Positions 57,149-64,000 of a stretch of DNA of 64,000 bases are shown one piece after another; position 1 is the stretch's first letter; every line of letters starts with the position of its first letter. The notes beneath the pieces are model-generated. The model saw only the letters and a list, made by a program, of their open reading frames with translations. It had not been told where the DNA came from and made no database searches. Origin of the DNA: Phoenix dactylifera (lineage: Eukaryota > Streptophyta > Magnoliopsida > Arecales > Arecaceae). The stretch is from NCBI RefSeq assembly GCF_009389715.1, contig NC_052393.1, forward strand, positions 2,294,001 to 2,358,000, in the 5' to 3' direction. A program made the translations under genes and the position numbers.

Positions 57149-57471
57149 TAAAGCTCATCAATTCTCCAATAATTGGCTGGAAGTTCTACATGGAATAATC
57201 AAACGTTTGACCTTATCGTTGTTCGGTTTGGTCTCTTCCGTGGCTCTCGGTGCTTTCTCATGCACTGGAGAAAGGTCTGTCGATGATGGATCCCATAAAA
57301 CCAATCAAAGCCCGTGGAAGATCTATAAAGATGAAGCATCTAGCCTTACGCGATGACCTTCTTCTTGTCGTAAGTGATGACTTCTAAATTCCTCCGTGAG
57401 TCTCGGCATAGCAGAAGCATGACACTGACGTTAATACTGTTCATACAATCCTGAATGGTACTTGAACCATT

Positions 57472-57815
57472 CTTTCTTTCTTTTTCTTTTTTTTTTGAAG
57501 GTAATGGAGGAAGCAAAGTGCTTCCCCCTGCTCCTTAAAAGGAACAGAATTTACAAAGCAAGAAGAACAAGATAAAAGTTACAGATTAAAAAATAAGTTG
57601 CCTAAGAACTATTTCATTAGAAGAGAGCCAAGAAGACCCCGCAGAGATTGATAGCTGTCTTTGGTTTTCTCAGATCCCAAGCTTTCTCACTTAGTAAATG
57701 TGAGCAGGGCTTTGCAGGATCGTATTGATGGAAGATTGTTTCCGAAGAAAGACTCTCGAATTCCTTTCCAGCCAGAGGTGCCATCAAACGGCCATTGCCA
57801 ACTGGTCCCAACCTT
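57472..57815 (-). mobile_element. LINE-like 3' end, copy 3
   Basis: Paralogue of 13137-13520; homology ends near 57810. Confidence 0.4.
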
Positions 57816-58026
57816 TTCTAAAGTTGCATTTGACTCGTCTTTTCCGCCATGTTGTCCATATATCCTTGATATCCTTTGACCAACCTATTATATTAAGCTG
57901 AGTTTTGAGGGCAAACCATAAGCTCTTATCACAAGAACTTGAACCATCCATCTCTCCTATTTAACACTTCAGAAGAATATAATTAACAATTATTCCCTTC
58001 GTGGAGCCTTTAATATCCCTTTATCA

Positions 58027-58068
<42 letters not shown>

Positions 58069-58645
58069 GCGGGCTTTAATACATTGATCCTGTTCTTAGC
58101 TTATTTCTTATTTTTCTTATTACAATTTTGCTAGAACGTCTTATGATTGGCATCACTCTCCGGGTTCAAACTCAGAGAGTTGCACTCCACCATCTTTCTC
58201 GAAAGAACTAAAAACGAAATTCAGAAAATATTACACACAATTATTGACTCTTCAATTTTCAAAAACCTTTCTTTTTTTCTGCAAAATGTATCAAAAAGCT
58301 CTTGTATTCAACAAAATTTACATGGTGAAGTACCATCCCAGACAGTTTAAAATTCCGCGCCAGAGTACTCTGTAATCTCATATAATACTTTCTTACGCTC
58401 CACACCGGGAATGATGCAAAGTAAAATGAGAAGAAACAGATCAAACGCCAGGAGGGATTCCTTAGCACTCCACTCCCACACTGCTTGAGAATGGGTCTCT
58501 GCTGTTTGGAAAACAAGGAACGATTCGGACCCAGACCAAAGAGAAGATGGACGGCAGAAGAATAGACCAGAGAACCACTATGGTTGGAGTCTTGTTCTAC
58601 CTCCCCATCAACCCCTTCAAGAAAGGATACAAGTGAACAATGGCC
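57816..58645. other. Unique DNA between units 5 and 6
   Basis: No match to other units and no recognised gene. It holds a compound (CA)n(TA)n microsatellite at 58025-58069. Confidence 0.45.
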
Positions 58646-58647
58646 CA

Positions 58648-58705
58648 GAAGGCAAGAAGAGTAGGTGAGCTGGGCAGCATCACCCAACTCTGCTGGGATT
58701 GCGCC
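58648..58705 (-). pseudogene. Relic of a sixth LRR gene (about 58 bases)
   Basis: The minus strand encodes GAIPAELGDAAQLT, a piece of one LRR matching gene C at about 23350-23395. It joins directly to receptor 5'-flank sequence (GAGCTCTTTGGATC, as at 11070). ATTGC.CCGAGC is shared by both parents at the join. Confidence 0.7.
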
Positions 58706-59138
58706 GAGCTCTTTGGATCTTTGACTAAAACAAGCTTAGCATCCCAATGGGGAAATTTATTCGCGGGCGAGCGTATCGACTTAGCTGACTTGGATCAACG
58801 AAGAGATCAGAAATATATTTTCCAGTTTATCGAAGGACGAGACACCAATGATACTGGAAACTGATAAAGATCACTCTAAGAATTTATGTATTAAGCTATT
58901 AAAAGAATTTATTAATAAAAAATAAATTTCATTTGTATCTTCGGGAACTGCTGTGGCCGACACCTTCTTGGTAACTGGCCAACGCAGTTTTCCTTTGTAA
59001 TATAAAACTTCTGTATACATTCCCCTTTAATAAAAGAGGGTGATCTAACCCTCCCTTTGCATAAATAAAAAAGATAATATATAGCATCTGGCTTTGTAAA
59101 TTTCTTAAGAAGATTTTGATCCAAAGTCCATAGTCGAG

Positions 59139-59173
<35 letters not shown>

Positions 59174-59196
59174 CGGCTTCACAAGGCATGACCACT
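58706..59196. other. 5' flank of the lost sixth gene
   Basis: Paralogous to 11066-11540, including a GA microsatellite at about 59142-59169. Confidence 0.5.
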
Positions 59197-59198
59197 TA

Positions 59199-59850
59199 GG
59201 CTCCGTTTGAAAACTTAGAATTGAGAAGAAAGGAATGGAATGAAAGGAAAAGTTAAAATTTTGATGTTTGGAAGTTTTTTTGTGGAGAGAAAGGAAAAGA
59301 AAAAAAATAAATAGAAGGGAAAATTTTGAGCTCCAATTTCCTCCTTTCTTTCCTCCCATAAGTGGGAAGATTTGGAGAGAAAGGAATTGGAACTTAATAA
59401 AAAAATTTAATACCTATTTTACCCTTAAATTAGAAAAGTACCAAATTAAAAGGACAAATATATATCCTAGGACATCTTTAGATCTAGACCCAACCCGACC
59501 CAATCTGATTTTCTAGTGGGTTGGGTCTGGGTCTAAAATTAGGAACCGAATAAGGATTCAGGTTGGGTCGGGGCCACTCATGACCCGATTCAACCCGATC
59601 CATTTGCACCTCTACTCATAAGCATGCTCCTTTTATAATAAGGGTATTTTAGTAAAAGTGTTAAATGTATGCTTTCTTTTCTTCTCTCTTCGAACTTTCA
59701 AACAAGAGAAAGGAAAGTACTTTCTCTTCCCTCTTAAAACTTCCAAACAAGAAGAGAGAAAAGTCTATTCTATTTCTTTCTTTTCTTTTCCCTCCTCATT
59801 AAAGTTTTTCTTTTTTTTTCTTTTCTCCCCAAAACTCCCAAACGGAGGGG
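59199..59850. mobile_element. Stowaway-like MITE, 652 bp
   Basis: The ends are GGCTCCGTTTGAAAAC and, inverted, CCCCTCCGTTTGGGAGTTTT, flanked by TA (59197-59198, 59851-59852). The empty site at about 11537 reads CTTAGTTTACATGG. The interior has purine/pyrimidine-rich arms that pair with each other, and a GGGTTGGGTC-rich segment (59480-59615) that may be a nested insertion. No transposase. Confidence 0.7.
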
Positions 59851-59852
59851 TA

Positions 59853-62560
59853 GTTTACATGGTTATATCAATAGGGACACTATTTTCTCAAGTTGGATAC
59901 TTCTGAGAAATTTCATCGATGTTGCTTTCTAATTGTTTGACCGAGTAGATTTTTAGAGAATTGAGCTATTCTTGTAGATGTGTCGCATATGTTGAAAATT
60001 TTGATCTCTTGAAAATGATGGAAACAGTGAAATTCTTTGTTGCAATGGTGGAACATTAAAGAAGAATATGAAGGCCCAAAATTTATTGAAACCATCAAGA
60101 TCATTATTGACATAGTAAAAAAAATAAGTGTGGCAAAATTTAATTCAAAATATTGATTTGTTTGGGTGAATGACGAAGCTTCTAAATAAGGGGTAATACT
60201 TATTTATTCAATTGCCATTATATAACAATTCGTTTGACTTTTAGAAACATTAATAATTTTAAATTTTTCGACTTTTTTTTCATAAATGGTTGTAGATGAC
60301 GTAAGGTAAACCATTATGAAATAGTTTCCACATATTTCTTTTTTTATGAAATGGTTTCCATATATTTCTTTTTTCGGTAATAAAAAATTGATACAATAAG
60401 AACTAACCTCCTCTTAGTCATGAGCTTGTTTTGCTGGCGAGACCCCTCCAACGCGTCCATGAGAAAAAGAAAAAATGGATAGATGACTCATGTTTGGTTG
60501 AAGTTTTTAAAGCAACGAGATGAAAAAGTAGCTTTTCGATGAAAATAAGATTTTCACAAAAAAGAAAAACCAATGTGAAACATGAAAAACTCTAATTCCT
60601 CCGAGAATTTGGATTTTTTTCTAAAAATATCAACAAGCTTTTAGATATAATAGGATAAGATTTTTCTATTATTAAGGGCATACTATATATGTTACACAAC
60701 TTTTCACCAAAGTAGATGCTTAACTAAACATAAGCCACTTTGGAACATAACAATTTTTTATGATTAACTAAATATGCAAAAAAAGATTCAACTTTTTAGA
60801 AAAAATATTTTAGTGAGGAAAATTTTTTTCTATGAACCAAACAAGTGATTTATGGGCGATGAGGTGGTTGAGCTCAATCCTTCACCAATTATGAGTTGGG
60901 GTTCGAGGTTTTGAGTCCAAGAGAACTTAGCTCTTTTGGACTCCTTTGGATCCTAAGTTCTTACTACCAGCTAAGGCTAGCAGGTGACCCGTGGCGCCAC
61001 GCTTAAACCAAAAGGCCTACCACACGTAGCCTACCCCACAAAAATGTGTGATAGTCTAATTTTTTTCTCCTAAAAAAAAAGTGAGCGGATATCCAGAGAT
61101 GATGTGGTCTACGTAAGGGAATGTGATGGAGATGTCACAACGAATCCTTGGGCTTACTTTTATCACATAAAATATTTAAAAACTAGCATAAGATAGATTT
61201 AGTTATAGTATGCTAATTAGTTCAATTGGTAAAGTCACTAATCAAAAACCTGAGCTCTCGAGCACTTATCAGCATTCGAGCAATTTATATTTGCAAATAA
61301 AAGTCAGTTATTGATTTATATATCAACTCTGTCTGCAGTCATATCAATCAATTCCTTTTAATTATGGTTACAAATCTTGCTTCCGTATCCTATTCTGTAA
61401 TGGATCTTGCAAGTTTTTAAGAAATGTAGCAAGAACACCATGGATTTGAATCCAAAACCTCCTCCATGCGGAGACGATGCGATTACAATGTCATGCAGTA
61501 AGTAGGATTATTCTATGAACTTATTCATTGAAGTGGTTTGGACCCATTAAATTGTAGACAATTCATGGCTTGTTTGTGTGTCTAGGAACAATAGCATATT
61601 ATGAGGTCTTAAAATGTGTTATACGTGCCTTTTTGAGGAGAATGGTGGCCTTCAAGGCAACCACCTCAATGCAACGAGCTGTTCGACGAGCACTTAACCC
61701 TGTCACCAATTTCCTATTTATCTAACTCTATCCATTAAAAATAGAAAAATATATATCCATAATTGCGCCGTGACTCCCAAATATGCTCGCCCCCCAAGAT
61801 TTCGCTTGACGGGTATTGTTATATTAAGACGGTTAATTACCGTTCCAACAAGAATATAAGTCATATTTACTCGCTCCAGTATGAGATAATATTGAGATAT
61901 TCGGCAAAAACTAATGGGAGGTACTAATGAAAATCTTATCATATTCTTGGATTGTAATAATTTTTTACGAACAGATCTGCACACACTTGGCTGGTGCGAG
62001 TTCGAGCTTGAAGTATAGATACAGTTTAATCGATTGTCATCTCTCATGCAGGATTGGCGAAAAAAGTGAAGATTAGAGGGATGAATTTTAGCATTTTTCA
62101 TCGAACTAAATTTAAATTGTCATTGAAAGCTTGAAGCGAGGAAAATACCATTTTAGTTCTATAAAGGTTTTGTTCAAAACTAATTGCATAAACAGTAGAA
62201 AAAGATCAATTATTAATGATTATTCTTATTCTCTTCCGGTCATTGCTAATAATAACAGCTGATATTAAAAGCCAAAATAACAAAGTTTATGGAATTGTTT
62301 TTAAAGTAAATAATATTCTGCAACAATTATTCATGTTAGTTAGAAGAACATCCTTTTAAATCATGTCTTTACTAAATGAAAGAAATATTTATTTCATAAA
62401 TAGAAAAACAACTTTTGGTGCATGAAAACGTTAAATCCCTCAGCATAGTTATTTGTCAATTTTGCTCTCTCTTTTTCCCCTAAAATAGAGGTGCCATACA
62501 TAACGTATACGAATACATCCAAAAAATCAAAAAGTAATACATCACGAAGAGTACTAGGCA
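59853..62560. other. Unit backbone, sixth unit
   Basis: The flank module (59853-60075) jumps directly to sequence matching 16015 onward; the intervening 3 kb or so is deleted. At 61225-61300 there is a small insertion with a tRNA D-arm-like TTAGTTCAATTGGTAAAGTC. An antisense tRNA-like stretch follows at 61440-61500. Unit homology fades by about 61870. No gene seen. Confidence 0.45.
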
Positions 62561-62589
62561 ACTCCGCCTCGCCTACCCATAGATAGTTT

Positions 62590-64000
62590 TCCCTCGAATA
62601 TTGGACTAGGCTACTTACGGCTCCGAACCTGTCTTCTTTCCTCTCCTTTCTGTGGAACCGAGTTTACCGGAATGGTCAGCAACAAAAGAAGCCACCCAAT
62701 CAGCGGCCCCATTGGCCTTTCTGAACACATGTCTCGCCTGGATCGCCATCCCATCAGCAACCATAGCCCGGATGTCTCTCAGCAACGGGTGGTAATCACC
62801 AACTCCACCCAATGCTTGTAGAATCCACCCAATGACCGTCGCAGAGTCACCCTCCAAGAGAACCTCTCGTCCTAGCAAAGCACACTAAATATACCTCAAT
62901 CCCAACTAGGCCGCTCTCAACTCCGTCGCTAGCACTGAAATGTCGAACAAGCGGCAGCCCCTGGCCACGATCACCCTAGAATCGGAGCCTCTGACTACGA
63001 AGCCCGCACCTCCACATCTGCCGCCCTGCAAGATGCATCCGTCGAAGTTGACCTTGAAGAAACTCGGAGGTGGGGGCTCCCAGATGAAAAACACCATATG
63101 GGGCACTCCACGAGCGGAAGTAGCACCCCAAATGCTCCGAGCTATCAAAGGTCTATCCGAGCGGATTACCTGAGAGGCCACCACTGCCAGCTTCCGCACC
63201 CTCTCTACTGCCACCCCGGGTGGGGGACTCCTCTCGTCAAAGATCCATGCATTCCTCGCTAAACAGATCTGATAGGCAGTATAGGTCGCCCGCATTGCCT
63301 CAGGTCTGGACTGCAAGGACGCATCCAAGAATTGGAGTACCTGGAGAAAGGACGCTGCATGACTCCACAAGTTCATGGAGAAGCCTACCTGCTGCCAGAT
63401 CCTCATGGCCCGATGGCACTGGAAGATAGCATGGTCCAGCGACTCATCCGTCTGACACTCTGGGCACTGAGGGTGGATACCCATCTCCCTCCCGCTCAGC
63501 AGCAATCTCGTCGGTAACCTACCCCAGGCGACCTTTCAGAGGAATAAAGCCACTCTGGGGTGCAGCCCAAACCGCCAGATCCAGCCGAGCTCCATCCCCA
63601 ACTGCCCTCCGCCTTGGACAACACAGTAGATGTCAGCCACCCTGACTCTAGCCATGCAGGATGAGCTCCACACCCTGACATCGGGGCAAAAGTGCCCCAA
63701 AATTGGGAGCGACCGAATCCGCTCCGTAAGTGGCTCCCCAAATAGCTGATCGATCTGGTCGGTATCCCACCCAACCACCTAGGAGAAGAAGGTCGCACAT
63801 CCGGAGTCCCTCCTCGACCTCAACACTGACTAGGGTCGGCCATCGCCGCAATGGGAGCTCCTCCACCTAAGCGTCCCCTACCACATCCACACTCTGACCA
63901 TCACCGATTAGCCACCTACACCACGATAGGACCAACGGCAAGTACCTGCATACACTGAAAATACAAGGAGATCCAATTGAAAGTTTAATCGGGCAAAGAC
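62590..64000 (-). pseudogene. Degenerate LINE ORF2 C-terminus, antisense
   Basis: Read leftward from the window end there is a zinc-ribbon region (CPECQTDESLDHAIFQC) and an RNase H domain (KVNFDGCILQGG, ATELRAA, EGDSATVIGW, KANGAADWVASF), related to the ORF2 at 33654-37799. It needs several frames (63496-63866 uses three) and has an internal stop between 62878 and 62906. A dead copy that continues beyond the window. Confidence 0.85.

Noticed and set aside
61225-61300. A tRNA gene
   Set aside because: A D-arm-like motif is present, but I cannot fold an acceptor stem or find a proper T-arm. At most a SINE scrap.

Overview
This window looks like nuclear DNA of a flowering plant, most likely a monocot. 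A palm is possible, but I cannot fix the species. It is AT-rich and full of SINE, LINE, LTR and MITE debris. Its only long host reading frames are intronless leucine-rich-repeat (LRR) receptor genes. There is no bacterial-type gene organisation.

The backbone is a tandem array. One unit holds an LRR receptor-like-protein gene on the minus strand, about 2-3 kb of its 5' flank, several kb of non-coding DNA with minisatellites, a decayed kinase exon on the plus strand, a conserved CT-rich segment ('segment B'), and about 2 kb leading to the 3' end of the next receptor gene. Receptor start codons lie at 158 (gene A, cut by the window edge), 10772 (B), 23565 (C), 41870 (D) and 55581 (E). The period is about 10.6-13.7 kb once the LINE in the third unit is subtracted. 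A sixth unit begins near 58650, but its receptor is reduced to about 58 bases.

Genes B-E encode a signal peptide, an LRRNT cap, 11-34 LRRs, an island domain, a C-terminal cap, one transmembrane helix and a short tail, with no kinase. The N-terminal half resembles the MIK2/At4g08850 class of LRR kinases. The C-terminal part resembles Cf/EIX-type receptor-like proteins. The copies differ mainly by whole-LRR gains and losses: B carries an expanded 72-base LRR block and a C-terminal frameshift, C is an in-frame 'mini' receptor, D lost a seven-LRR block, and E appears complete. Fragments of a MIK2-like kinase C-lobe at 18.9, 31.2 and 50.1 kb are each broken differently.

Insertions decorate the array. 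They include a 5'-truncated LINE with an intact 1381-aa ORF2 (32.0-37.8 kb), an antisense LINE relic (62.6-64 kb), a Copia-type LTR with primer-binding site (25.3 kb), a tRNA-derived SINE (2.1 kb), a Tourist-like MITE with TAA duplication and empty paralogous sites (57.0 kb), a 652-bp Stowaway-like element (59.2 kb), and several retroposed fragments. Because the units are paralogous, many insertions can be dated relative to the duplications by comparing occupied and empty sites.
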